Shown piece by piece: positions 32,839-40,908 of a DNA stretch of 64,000 bases. The notes beneath the pieces were generated by a model. The model was not told where the DNA came from, made no database searches, and saw only the letters and a list, made by a program, of their open reading frames with translations. Each line of letters starts with the position of its first letter. The first letter of the stretch is position 1. The stretch spans positions 1-64,000 of the forward strand of contig JAEZFW010000008.1 of assembly GCA_023417315.1 (NCBI GenBank), read 5' to 3'. Source of the stretch: Pseudomonadota bacterium. Its GTDB lineage: Bacteria > Pseudomonadota > Gammaproteobacteria > Steroidobacterales > Steroidobacteraceae. The translations under genes were made by a program, and so were the position numbers.

Positions 32839-33591
32839 TCAAGCGCGCTTTACGGCGCGGCGCGTGCGTGACGTTGCAGCGGCATTCTTCGCCCGCCTTG
32901 CGACGTTGATCAGGTTCATGACTTCCTGCAGCATGATCAGTACGCCATCGCTCGCTTTGCGCGCGTTGTGAGCAACGATCGCATCGAGCACTTTCTTGTG
33001 CGCTTCGACGTCGGCGAGCGGCACGCCCTTGACTCGATTCGTCAGGCGAATCGAAGTCTTCAATGCCGCGCTGATCAGACCCTCGAGTTGCGCATAGAAG
33101 CGATTTCCGGTTGCGTGGAGCAAACCGACATGGAAGGCGATGTCGGACGTGAGCGGATCGTCATCGCCTCGAGCGGCGGCCCGCATCCTCTCGATCGCAT
33201 TGCTCATCTGTGCGAGACCTTCCGCGTTGGCGTTCTGCGCCGCGAGCGCCGCAGCAGTGGGCTCGATCGCGAGCCTGATCTCGGTGAACTCCGCGAGCAG
33301 ATCGAGCGAGAACTTTCGCTCCAGCATCCAACGCAAGACGTCGGGATCGAGAAGATTCCAACGATGCTCGGGCTCGATCTTCGTGCCCTGCCGCGGTCGT
33401 GCGCTTAACAGGCCCTTCGCGGTGAGCATCTTGACGGCCTCGCGCAGCGCCGTGCGGCTCGCACCATAGCGCTTGCACAGCTCTGCCTCGATCGGAAAGG
33501 GATCGGACTCGCCGTACGCACCGGTGACGACGGCGACGCCTAGCTCTTCGACGATCCCGTAGGTCAGGTTCTGCGGATTGGGCTTGCGCAT
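32839..33591 (-). CDS. FadR/GntR-family transcriptional regulator (FCD domain)
   Basis: A 250-residue regulator. Residues 1-75 form a GntR winged helix (PFPIEAELCKRYGASRTALR, EAVKMLTAKGLLSARPRQGT). Residues 95-230 form the all-helical FCD effector domain. Its metal-site residues are likely the Asp/His of SDIAFHVGLLHATGN and the later His of VEAHKKVLDAI. FCD regulators usually bind sugar acids or similar metabolites. It is divergent from the GH53 gene, and a TNGTNNNACNA site sits in the shared promoter region. Repression of the galactan-use genes, relieved by a breakdown product, is the expected arrangement. Confidence 0.9.
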   Translation of the reverse strand: MRKPNPQNLTYGIVEELGVAVVTGAYGESDPFPIEAELCKRYGASRTALREAVKMLTAKGLLSARPRQGTKIEPEHRWNLLDPDVLRWMLERKFSLDLLAEFTEIRLAIEPTAAALAAQNANAEGLAQMSNAIERMRAAARGDDDPLTSDIAFHVGLLHATGNRFYAQLEGLISAALKTSIRLTNRVKGVPLADVEAHKKVLDAIVAHNARKASDGVLIMLQEVMNLINVARRAKNAAATSRTRRAVKRA

Positions 33592-33725
33592 CAGTCGTGC
33601 TTCCAGATGTTTTGCGTTGTTGACTCGGAAGATCTCGACACTGTTGAGGACGACACTGTTGAGGGCCCAATGGCGCAGCTAGCCTAACATGCCGCCGAAT
33701 TGTAGCGCGCACTCACCGGTGGTAT

Positions 33726-33736
33726 TTGTATTACGA
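33726..33736 (+). promoter_or_regulatory. Candidate FadR-type (TNGTNNNACNA) operator
   Basis: TTGTATTACGA fits the known consensus TNGTNNNACNA of the FadR subfamily of GntR regulators at every fixed position. It lies 32 bp before the GH53 start and within the 177-bp gap between that gene and the divergent regulator. Confidence 0.55.
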
Positions 33737-33768
33737 ATCGTCAATCGATGCTAGATGAGAGGTTCGAT

Positions 33769-34875
33769 ATGCGGATGTGGCCATGCCTCGCGCTGATGCT
33801 GATCTGGACCAGCCTCTCCGCCGAGACCAAGCCCATGTACTACTACGGCGCCGATCTTTCCTATGTGAACGAAATGGAGGATTGCGGCGCCAGCTACTCG
33901 GTCGACGGGCGAGAAGGCGATCCGTTCGAGCTGCTCAGCGAGAAAGGCGCAAATCTAGTGCGCGTTCGGCTTTGGAACGATCCCGAGTGGACGCCCTACT
34001 CCGACCTGGACGATGTGAAGAAGACGATAGCGCGCACGCGCAAGGCGGGCATGCAGGTCCTGCTGAACTTCCACTACTCGGATGACTGGGCGGACGGCGA
34101 AAAGCAGCTCATCCCTGAAGCGTGGGCGGACATGCAGAACGTCGATGAGCTTGCCAAGGCGCTGTACGACTTTACGTATCAGACTCTTCTCGCGCTGCAC
34201 GCCGACGGATTGATGCCCGAGCTCGTGCAAGTCGGCAACGAAACGAACAAGGAGATCCTGAGTACGCTCGAGAAGGCGCATCAGCCCATCGACTGGGACC
34301 GCAACGCGAAGCTCCTCAACGCCGGTATTCGCGCCGTTCGAGATGCAGGCAAGAAGACCGATACGGCACCGCGAGTTATGCTGCACATCGCGCAACCGGA
34401 GAACGTCGAGCCATGGTTCGCTGCGGCGAGCCAGGCGGGCGTCACGGACTTCGATTTGATCGGCATCAGCTACTACCGTCGCTGGTCCACGCAAGACATG
34501 GATGGGCTCATCGAGACCATAGAGCGCGTGAGTCAGCGCTATTCAGCCGACGTCCTCGTCGTCGAAGCCGCCTATCCCTGGACACTCGCAGGCGAAGACG
34601 AGATGAGCAACTTGCTCGGTCAGTCGACACTGATCGAGGGTTATCCCGCGACGAAGGAAGGCCAACGACGATATCTCATCGACCTCACGCAGCGAATCGT
34701 GACGAGCGGCGGCGTCGGACTCGTGTACTGGGAGCCAGCCTGGATTTCGACGCGCTGCAAGACGCGCTGGGGCACCGGATCGGCGTGGGAGAACGCGACA
34801 TTGTTCGACTTCGATGGCCGACTCCTGCCGGGCGCGGATTTCTTTTCGCACCCGTATGTCTATCCGGAAGATTAA
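33769..34875 (+). CDS. GH53 arabinogalactan endo-beta-1,4-galactanase
   Basis: A 368-residue secreted glycoside hydrolase that cuts beta-1,4-galactan, a side chain of pectic rhamnogalacturonan I. The signal peptide is short (MWPCLALMLIWTSLSAE). The (beta/alpha)8 clan-A fold shows YYYGADLSYVNEMEDCGASY, GANLVRVRLWNDPEW, VLLNFHYSDDWADGEKQLIP, QVGNETNKEIL with the acid/base Glu near 158, and VVEAAYPW with the nucleophile Glu near 266. GVGLVYWEPAWIS closes the barrel. The ATG at 33769 follows GAGAGG and is preferred over the one seven codons upstream. It heads the uptake locus together with the TonB receptor downstream. Confidence 0.93.
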   Translation: MRMWPCLALMLIWTSLSAETKPMYYYGADLSYVNEMEDCGASYSVDGREGDPFELLSEKGANLVRVRLWNDPEWTPYSDLDDVKKTIARTRKAGMQVLLNFHYSDDWADGEKQLIPEAWADMQNVDELAKALYDFTYQTLLALHADGLMPELVQVGNETNKEILSTLEKAHQPIDWDRNAKLLNAGIRAVRDAGKKTDTAPRVMLHIAQPENVEPWFAAASQAGVTDFDLIGISYYRRWSTQDMDGLIETIERVSQRYSADVLVVEAAYPWTLAGEDEMSNLLGQSTLIEGYPATKEGQRRYLIDLTQRIVTSGGVGLVYWEPAWISTRCKTRWGTGSAWENATLFDFDGRLLPGADFFSHPYVYPED

Positions 34876-34997
34876 TGGGGCTTTGGGCTCTGGGCGCAGG
34901 GCTCTGGCAAGAGTGAAGCGGAGCTGGCGGCATCCCATGAGCGCATCAGGTACTCGACTTGTGCGGTTCTCGCGTCTCGTTCGCGGCGCGATGCAGC

Positions 34998-35143
34998 CCT
35001 CACCCTAACCCTCTCCCTGGAGGGAGATGGGACGCGATCTTTTTCTTGCTAGAGCCCGGTGCCCACTGCCCAGGGCCCCGTGTCCAGAGCGCAGTGCTCA
35101 GAGCTCAGAGATCAGAGATCAGAGATCAGAGATCAGAGATCAG
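34998..35143. repeat. CCCTCACCC-type intergenic repeat and a (CAGAGAT)5 tandem repeat
   Basis: CCCTCACCCTAACCCTCTCC at 34998 onward is the intergenic palindrome half also seen at 40727-40908. Then 35106-35140 holds five exact copies of CAGAGAT, within a longer degenerate CAGAGCYCAGAG-rich stretch reaching about 35185. The gap 34876-35294 contains no gene. Confidence 0.75.
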
Positions 35144-35230
35144 CGCCCAGAGCCTAGAGCAGGGCCAGTGTCCAGAGCCCAGCGGCTTTTACCATCCCTC
35201 CTGCTGCCAAGGCTTGCCTTTGCGTGGCCG

Positions 35231-35260
35231 TTGTTATATCAAGTCCATTAATAATATAAA
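35231..35260 (+). promoter_or_regulatory. AT-rich promoter candidate of the TonB receptor
   Basis: TTGTTA at 35231 and TATAAA at 35255, 18 bp apart, lie in the only AT-rich stretch between the GH53 gene and the receptor, about 35 bp upstream of the start codon. Judged by eye only. Confidence 0.35.
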
Positions 35261-35268
35261 TAGGCTAA

Positions 35269-35284
35269 TTGTCGTCCACGACAA
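35269..35284. promoter_or_regulatory. 16-bp palindrome at the ribosome-binding site of the TonB receptor
   Basis: TTGTCGTCCACGACAA has perfect 7-bp arms around CC. It ends where the AAAGGGGG ribosome-binding site begins, 10 bp before the ATG at 35295. It could be an operator or an mRNA hairpin limiting translation. It resembles but does not match the FadR-type consensus, because its centre is one base short. Confidence 0.5.
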
Positions 35285-35294
35285 AGGGGGAACG

Positions 35295-37937
35295 ATGTTA
35301 GGGCGAAGCAAGCAATCAATGACGCGCGGAGCACTGTGGAGCGTGGCGCCTGCCATTGCGATGTTGTGCACTGCCGATGTGTCGTGGTCCGCCGAGGCGG
35401 GTCCCGTCGAAGAGATTGTCGTCACGGGATTGCGCGGTAGTTTGCGCGATGCGCTCGAGGTGAAGCGCAACTCGGATCTCGTCGTGGATGCGATCTCCGC
35501 GGACAACATCGGCCAGCTTCCTGACGTGACGATCGCAGAGTCGATCGCACGGCTGCCCGGCGTCAACGCAACGCGCGATCGCGGCAATGACAGTCAAGCA
35601 GTCGTGCGTGGCTTGGGTGCACGGCTCGTGCTCGGCACCGTCAACGGTCGCGAGGTGGCCTCCTCCGAGCCCGATCGCAACGTGCGTTGGGAGATCTATC
35701 CGTCCGAGGTCGTCTCGGGCGTGAAGGTTTACAAGAGTCAGTCCGCCGATCTGATCGCGGGCGGCGTTGCGGCGACGATCGATATCGCAACGCTCCAACC
35801 TCTCGACTACACCGGCGATGACTTGGTGCTGCGCGCAGGCCCAGTGTACTACGAGGCCGGCGCAGATTTGCCGGATTACGATCCGTGGGGTTATCGCGCG
35901 AGCGGCTCGTACGTTTACAACAACAGCGACACGTTCGGCATCGTCATCGGCCTCACGGCACAGCGGCAGAAGAACGGCTACCCCTCCTTCACCGGTTGGG
36001 GCTACAACGATTCGACGATGCGCCCCCCGCAAGGGGCGAGCGACTTTACCGGCGACTTGGATGGCGATGGCTCACCGGATGCTACGCCGTGGGGCGCGCA
36101 GATTTCGGTCAACGGCATCGATCAGCAGCGCAGAGGCATCTCGCTCGGCACTCAATGGCGGCCGAATGATTCGCTCGAGATCAGGTTCGACACGTTGTAC
36201 TCGGATGTCGACATTCACGAGGATCAGGGACAAACGGTCTATGGTTGGAACAACTGGGGCAACTGGGACAACGGCAACTGGGGCGTCTACAACGCACCCG
36301 GGGCGTCATACACGATCGTCGATGGAACCGTCGTTGCTGCGAGACTTCCTTTTAGCTCGGTGACGACCGTCATCGCCGACTACGACGAGGATAAAGAGCT
36401 CTCGGTCAGCGGTCTCAATGCGAAGTGGCAAGATGAGCGCTGGACGATCGCAGGCGATCTTTCCTACTCCGAGGCGCAGCGCGAGAACATCTGGCAGTCC
36501 GTTCGCACGGAGGTATATCCGGAGTGGATGGAATGGGACACGCGCTCGAGCATGCTGCCGACGGTGACGACATCGCAGGATCCGACGAGCTTGCCGCAGT
36601 TCGCACCGGACTACCGCGGCGGAAGCAGCGATGGCCCCGAAAGCCTCAACGACGAGCTGCTTGCGGGCATGCTCGACTTCACTCGCGATCTAGGTTCCTC
36701 CGTGTTTTCGAGCGTGCAGTTCGGCGCGCGAGTCTCGGAGCGCACCAAGGATCACGAGCGCCTCGAGTGGTTCCCGAGCGCGCCCACCGGCGGCGTCGAG
36801 ATCCCCGCAAGCATGTTCACGATTTATCGAGTCGACTCAGTGAACATACCGCCCGTGCTCCTCGGCGATTTCGATGAGATCGCGCGGTTCGCGTACGGCG
36901 ACGATGCGCTCGATCCGAGCAACGCCGAGCGCAATCTCGCGCAGGAGTGGGAAGTTCAAGAGGACGTCAACGAGGCCTATGTGAAGCTCAACTTTGCGCA
37001 CGAAGGCGCACGTCGACTATCCGGCAACGTCGGCGTGCGACTCGTGGATGTGAAGACGACGAGCCATGGCTATCGGCAAGCGACCGGAGCGAGCGATCTC
37101 GAAGCGGTGACGGTCGAGAACGACTACAGCGAAGTGCTGCCGAGCGCTACGCTGAACGTACACTTGAACGATGAGATGGTGCTGCGCTTCGGCGCTGCGC
37201 GCGTGATCGCACGTCCGCCGCTCGATGAGCTGCGCGCGAGCCGCACACTCACGAACTGGTTGCCCTACACCGGAAACGCAGGCAATCCGGAGCTCGAGCC
37301 GTTCAAAGCATCGCAGCTCGACACCGCGTGGGAATGGTATTTCCACGACGAGTCGCTGTTTGCGATTTCGGCGTATTACAAGGATGTGTCGTCGTATATC
37401 GGATGGCGCCAGGAACCGCAGACGTTCGACGGCACCACGTATGCGGTGTCGATCCCGGTCAACGGCTCTGGCGGTTCGATCTCCGGTGCGGAGATCGCGT
37501 TCCAAACGCCGTTCTTTTTCTGGCCAGCGCTCCAGAACTTCGGCATCTACTCGAACTATGCGTATGTCGATTCCAACGTGAGCGAGTTCGTGCCCGCCAC
37601 CGACCCGATGACCGGCGTGGGTTTCGCGGAGCACACGGGTGTGATCGATCTGTGGTACAGCGCAGGTCCGCTGGAAGTTCGTGCGGGCTATAAGTATCAC
37701 AGCCCGTTCACCGTGATCTATGGATGGAGTGGCGCGGACCTGCAGCGACTCGAATCCGAATCGGTCGTCGATCTCAGCACGTCCTATCGCATCTCCGATG
37801 GCGTCGAGCTGCGCTTTCAGGTGAACAATCTCACGGACGAGCCCCTGCGTATCTATCGCGACAACGTGGCGAACCGCATCGGGCGCTACGATGAGTACGG
37901 TCGTCGCTACTTGCTGGATGTGACGCTCAAGTTCTGA
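35295..37937 (+). CDS. TonB-dependent receptor (TIGR01782 type)
   Basis: An 880-residue outer-membrane receptor. After a signal peptide (ending near DVSWSAEA) comes the TonB box-like EEIVVTGLRGSL. The plug domain follows (LVVDAISADNIGQLPDVTIA, ESIARLPGVNATRDRGNDSQ, VVRGLGARLVLGTVNGREVA), then a long beta-barrel ending in YLLDVTLKF with the C-terminal aromatic. The RGLG and QLPDVTIAESI signatures mark the TIGR01782 group, often oligosaccharide importers in xanthomonads and Caulobacter. ATG 35295 follows AAAGGGGG. Lying behind GH53, it most likely imports galacto-oligosaccharides. That substrate is inferred from context. Confidence 0.93.
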   Translation: MLGRSKQSMTRGALWSVAPAIAMLCTADVSWSAEAGPVEEIVVTGLRGSLRDALEVKRNSDLVVDAISADNIGQLPDVTIAESIARLPGVNATRDRGNDSQAVVRGLGARLVLGTVNGREVASSEPDRNVRWEIYPSEVVSGVKVYKSQSADLIAGGVAATIDIATLQPLDYTGDDLVLRAGPVYYEAGADLPDYDPWGYRASGSYVYNNSDTFGIVIGLTAQRQKNGYPSFTGWGYNDSTMRPPQGASDFTGDLDGDGSPDATPWGAQISVNGIDQQRRGISLGTQWRPNDSLEIRFDTLYSDVDIHEDQGQTVYGWNNWGNWDNGNWGVYNAPGASYTIVDGTVVAARLPFSSVTTVIADYDEDKELSVSGLNAKWQDERWTIAGDLSYSEAQRENIWQSVRTEVYPEWMEWDTRSSMLPTVTTSQDPTSLPQFAPDYRGGSSDGPESLNDELLAGMLDFTRDLGSSVFSSVQFGARVSERTKDHERLEWFPSAPTGGVEIPASMFTIYRVDSVNIPPVLLGDFDEIARFAYGDDALDPSNAERNLAQEWEVQEDVNEAYVKLNFAHEGARRLSGNVGVRLVDVKTTSHGYRQATGASDLEAVTVENDYSEVLPSATLNVHLNDEMVLRFGAARVIARPPLDELRASRTLTNWLPYTGNAGNPELEPFKASQLDTAWEWYFHDESLFAISAYYKDVSSYIGWRQEPQTFDGTTYAVSIPVNGSGGSISGAEIAFQTPFFFWPALQNFGIYSNYAYVDSNVSEFVPATDPMTGVGFAEHTGVIDLWYSAGPLEVRAGYKYHSPFTVIYGWSGADLQRLESESVVDLSTSYRISDGVELRFQVNNLTDEPLRIYRDNVANRIGRYDEYGRRYLLDVTLKF

Positions 37938-37950
37938 TCTCGAGCCCATT

Positions 37951-37974
37951 GGGAGCATCCGTCCGGATGCTCCC
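37951..37974 (+). terminator. Hairpin terminator of the TonB receptor gene
   Basis: GGGAGCATCC, loop GTCC, GGATGCTCCC: a perfect 10-bp stem 13 bp after the TGA stop. The trailing tract (CCTTGT) is poor in T, so termination may be incomplete. Confidence 0.7.
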
Positions 37975-38130
37975 CCTTGTCGCCTCACACGAGGAGCCTA
38001 TACTCGGCCGTGATTAGAATCACGGCCCCGCGCCCACACTCCGAGCGACTCACGGAGTGATCGGCGAAACAGCTCACGCTTTTTTGCGACCTCCCGTGAT
38101 CCTGCGTGCGTGCGACAAGGAGGCAAGAAG

Positions 38131-38547
38131 ATGACGAAGGGTTATAGAATCTTCCCGGAACATGGATATGTCCGCGTGTCGTATGTCGGCAAGACTCGAT
38201 ACGAAGTCGCCAACGAGATGCTGCATGAGCTGATTCATATCTGCGAGAAGACGAACAGCAAGCAAGTTCTTCTCGATCTATGCGATGCCGACTATGGCGA
38301 CGCATACGCGACGTCCATCCAGCACGTGAAAGATGCACCCGCGATGGGTTACGACACGAGCTATCGGGTCGCGATACTCGGCGCAGAAGAAGACAGCGGC
38401 ATGCTCCAGTACATCGAAGATGTCGCGGTCAACCGTGGCTTCCAAGTGCGGGCATTCGTAGATGAGTTCGAGGCCCTCGAGTGGCTGCGAGGGCCTGCGA
38501 CTAGATCAGGCCGAGCGGTGTCGGCGAGGAGGCCTGCCGGCGGGTAG
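38131..38547 (+). CDS. SpoIIAA-like STAS-family protein (paralogue 2) with repeat-derived tail
   Basis: A 138-residue paralogue of the protein at 32460: FPEHGYVRVSYVGKTRYEVA, SKQVLLDLCDADYG, TSIQHVKDAPAMGYD, MLQYIEDVAVNRGFQVRAF, ALEWL. The fold ends at ALEWL, as in the first copy. The last 18 or so residues (TRSGRAVSARRPAGG) are encoded by the palindrome repeat at 38505 and are probably a read-through extension acquired when the repeat inserted. ATG 38131 follows AAGGAGG. The biochemical role is unknown. Confidence 0.85.
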   Translation: MTKGYRIFPEHGYVRVSYVGKTRYEVANEMLHELIHICEKTNSKQVLLDLCDADYGDAYATSIQHVKDAPAMGYDTSYRVAILGAEEDSGMLQYIEDVAVNRGFQVRAFVDEFEALEWLRGPATRSGRAVSARRPAGG

Positions 38548-38697
38548 GATGCTTCGCATCGAGTAGGCCTAACGGCGAGCCAGAGGAAGAGATGTTGGCC
38601 TTCTTACTCTGGCTCGCCGATAGGCCGACTCGCCGAGGCAGCTCGGCCTCCTCGCGATAAGCCTCCTCGCCGACAACGCTCGGCCTACTCCGCTTCC
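38505..38697. repeat. Long near-perfect inverted repeat of family A type (about 190 nt)
   Basis: GGCCGAGCGGTGTCGGCGAG near 38512 pairs with CTCGCCGACAACGCTCGGCC near 38668. Further in, GGCCTAACGGCGAGCCAGAG pairs with CTCTGGCTCGCCGATAGGCC around 38605-38627. Together they form one long hairpin between convergent genes. It is probably also a two-way terminator for the STAS gene and the hydrolase-LuxR gene. Confidence 0.8.
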
Positions 38698-38698
38698 T

Positions 38699-39766
38699 CT
38701 ATGGAAGTGGGAACTGATGATCTCTTGCCAACACGATCGCCTGCGCGCGCGTGCGCACCTTGAGCTTGTCGTAGATCCTGGTCACGATGTTGCGCACCGT
38801 CTTGTCGCTGATGTGAAGGCTCGCTGCGATCTCGGCGTTCGTGCGACCTGCGACCAGCCCGCCGAGCACATCGCGTTCCCGCGCGGACAGCGCGCCGAAA
38901 TTCTGATCGACGTCGCGCGTGTTCGCATTGCTCCCAGTGAACTCCAGGACGACATCCTTGAATCGCGCCCACGCGGGCTCGTGCTCTAACAGCACGTGAT
39001 TGCGCGAATCCAGGAGCACGAACTCCGCGCCTGGAATGCCAGCGGCCAACTCGCGGCTGGACTTGAGCGGCGTGACCTCATCGCCTGCGGCGTGAACGAC
39101 GAGCGTCGGCACGCGCACGTGCTCGAGAAGATCGCGAACATCGACCTCCGAGCGGGCCAACATCAAATGCGCAGCGATCTCGGGCTTCGTCGTTCTCTTG
39201 CACAGATCGTTGAACCAGTCGAGCTGCTCGGGATTCGCATCAGGCACGAAGCGTGAAGTAAAGATCTGACGAAAGGCAGCGTTCTCGCTCCCCCACTCCA
39301 GGCGGACCAATTCGACGATCGCCTCGTATCGTCGCAGCCCTTCCGGGTCGCCACGATGCTTCCATCCCGTCGCGTAGCCGCCGTACAGAATCAAATGCGA
39401 GACGCGCTGCGGATGTCGAATGGCGTAGCCGATACATGTAGCCGCACCTTGCGAGATACCGAGGAGCACCGCCTTATCGTCGGGTTCGGCGACATTCGCG
39501 ACCTCTTCGAGGTCATCGACCCATCGCGGCAAGGAGACCTCCGGCACCTCCCACTGCGTCATCCCGCAACCGCGCTCGTCATAGCGCGTAAAGCGAAAAT
39601 GCCTGGCGAAGAATCGGATCCAATGCTTCCAGACGGGACTTTCGACGTCGTATTGGAGGTGGGTGAGCCAGTTCGCCGCCTTGATTAGAGGCGTACCGGT
39701 TCCAAGGGTCGTCCAAGCCAACTGCACTCCATCTTTCGTTCTGAGGTATCGAATGGATTGCTGCAT
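38699..39766 (-). CDS. Alpha/beta hydrolase fused to a C-terminal LuxR-type HTH
   Basis: A 355-residue fusion. Residues 1-275 form an alpha/beta hydrolase: TRYDERGCGMTQWEVP, then LLGISQGAATCIGYAIRHPQ (nucleophile elbow G-x-S-x-G), LVVHAAGDEVTPL (Asp) and SRNHVLLEHEP (His). Residues about 290-345 form a LuxR HTH: LSARERDVLGGLVAGRTNAE, IAASLHISDKTVRNIVTRIY, DKLKVRTRAQAI. The hydrolase part may sense or cleave a small molecule and so gate DNA binding. The start is taken as ATG 39766 (MQQSIRYLRT), the usual beginning of this family. A GTG at 39823 or an ATG in between is possible. It ends inside the long inverted repeat region. Confidence 0.88.
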   Translation of the reverse strand: MQQSIRYLRTKDGVQLAWTTLGTGTPLIKAANWLTHLQYDVESPVWKHWIRFFARHFRFTRYDERGCGMTQWEVPEVSLPRWVDDLEEVANVAEPDDKAVLLGISQGAATCIGYAIRHPQRVSHLILYGGYATGWKHRGDPEGLRRYEAIVELVRLEWGSENAAFRQIFTSRFVPDANPEQLDWFNDLCKRTTKPEIAAHLMLARSEVDVRDLLEHVRVPTLVVHAAGDEVTPLKSSRELAAGIPGAEFVLLDSRNHVLLEHEPAWARFKDVVLEFTGSNANTRDVDQNFGALSARERDVLGGLVAGRTNAEIAASLHISDKTVRNIVTRIYDKLKVRTRAQAIVLARDHQFPLP

Positions 39767-39935
39767 CGCTCTGCCCGCCGGCTCTCGCGGCAGTTTCATC
39801 AATACCGGGACAAATGTCACCACACTTTAGGGCAGGTCCCCGTTCACACCGGGACATTGTGCATCTGGCGGGAGGGGCACCTCGCGCGGATGCTACGCAC
39901 CCGCCACTTCTCGGCCAATCCACCGGTATAAGGTC

Positions 39936-40697
39936 ATGAAACGATTCCTCGTCCTACTGTATGGCGTCGTCTGCTACGCCGTCTTCTTCGCCACATTCCT
40001 TTATGCGATCGGCTTCATCGGTAACCTGCTCGTGCCAGTCTCGATCGACTCCCCGCGAGAGACCTCGCTGGCGGCTGCGCTGACCGCCAACATCGCGCTA
40101 TTGGCGGTGTTCGCATTGCAACACAGCGTCATGGCCCGCCCTGCGTTCAAGCGCTGGTGGACGCGAATCATCCCGACGCCGATGGAGCGCAGCACTTATG
40201 TGCTCTTCTCGAGTCTCGCGCTCATCTTGCTGTTCTCGTTCTGGCAGCCGATCGGAGCGGTCGTGTGGAATGTTGAGAACGAGCTCGGCCGCACGCTGCT
40301 CTATGCCGGCTTCGCATTCGGCTGGCTGCTCGTGCTCGTCTCGACCTTCCTCATCAATCATTTCGATCTGTTCGGCCTGCGCCAGGTTTGGCTGTACTTC
40401 CGCGGCAAGCCTTACGTCGAGATTCCGTTTCGCACGCCGGCGCTCTACAAGCTCGTGCGCCATCCGCTGTACGTGGGCTGGTTCTTCGCATTCTGGTGCA
40501 CACCAACGATGACAGCAGCACATCTTCTGTTCGCGATCATGACGACGGCCTATATCGTCATCGCCACTCGTCTGGAGGAGCGTGACCTCACGCAGGCGCA
40601 TCCTGAATACGCGACGTATCGACAACGAGTGCCGATGTATGTGCCGTTCGTTGGGAAGAAGCAGCGGACGATGGGGCGAGCGGCATCTTCAGTGTGA
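39936..40697 (+). CDS. mddA: Methanethiol S-methyltransferase-like membrane protein (MddA/NnrU type)
   Basis: A 253-residue membrane protein with five to six helices, of the isoprenylcysteine-methyltransferase-like group. MddA uses SAM to methylate methanethiol to dimethyl sulfide. Matching features are ANIALLAVFALQHSVMARPA, FKRWWTRIIPTPMERSTYVL, FSSLALILLFSFWQPIGAVV, LINHFDLFGLRQVWLYFRGK, LYKLVRHPLYVGWFFAFW (the SAM-site RHPxYxG) and EERDLTQAHPEYATYRQRVP. The full order agrees with MddA better than with NnrU alone. It stands alone and ends at a CCCTCACCC-type repeat shared with the convergent maiA-like gene. Activity is inferred from family. Confidence 0.82.
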   Translation: MKRFLVLLYGVVCYAVFFATFLYAIGFIGNLLVPVSIDSPRETSLAAALTANIALLAVFALQHSVMARPAFKRWWTRIIPTPMERSTYVLFSSLALILLFSFWQPIGAVVWNVENELGRTLLYAGFAFGWLLVLVSTFLINHFDLFGLRQVWLYFRGKPYVEIPFRTPALYKLVRHPLYVGWFFAFWCTPTMTAAHLLFAIMTTAYIVIATRLEERDLTQAHPEYATYRQRVPMYVPFVGKKQRTMGRAASSV

Positions 40698-40726
40698 GAT
40701 CTGGGCGAGTGCGCTAGGCTCTTTTC

Positions 40727-40908
40727 GCTGCGCCCTCATCCTAACCTTCTCCCTGAGGGAGAAGGGACGCTCGTTGAAGGAGAAGGGACGCTCAGTGAGA
40801 AGAGAAACGCTCGTTGAGCGCGACCTCGCAAATGCACCCTCTCCCAGCGCGACCTCGCAGGACGAACCCCTTTCCCTCTAGGGAGAGGGGCTGGGGTGAG
40901 GGTCACAT
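40727..40908. repeat. Composite CCCTCATCC...GGGTGAGGG inverted repeat
   Basis: CCCTCATCCTAACCTTCTCC at the left end and GGGAGAGGGGCTGGGGTGAG at the right end are inverted copies of the same element. Between them GGGACGCTCGTTGAAGGAGA and similar units repeat. It fills the convergent gap between mddA and the maiA-like gene and reaches the latter's TGA. It could terminate both. The half-element recurs at 34998. Confidence 0.75.

Noticed and set aside
34959..35294. N-terminal extension of the TonB receptor frame
   Set aside because: It reads through the CCCTCACCC repeat and the heptamer tract. The signal peptide and AAAGGGGG site fix the start at 35295.
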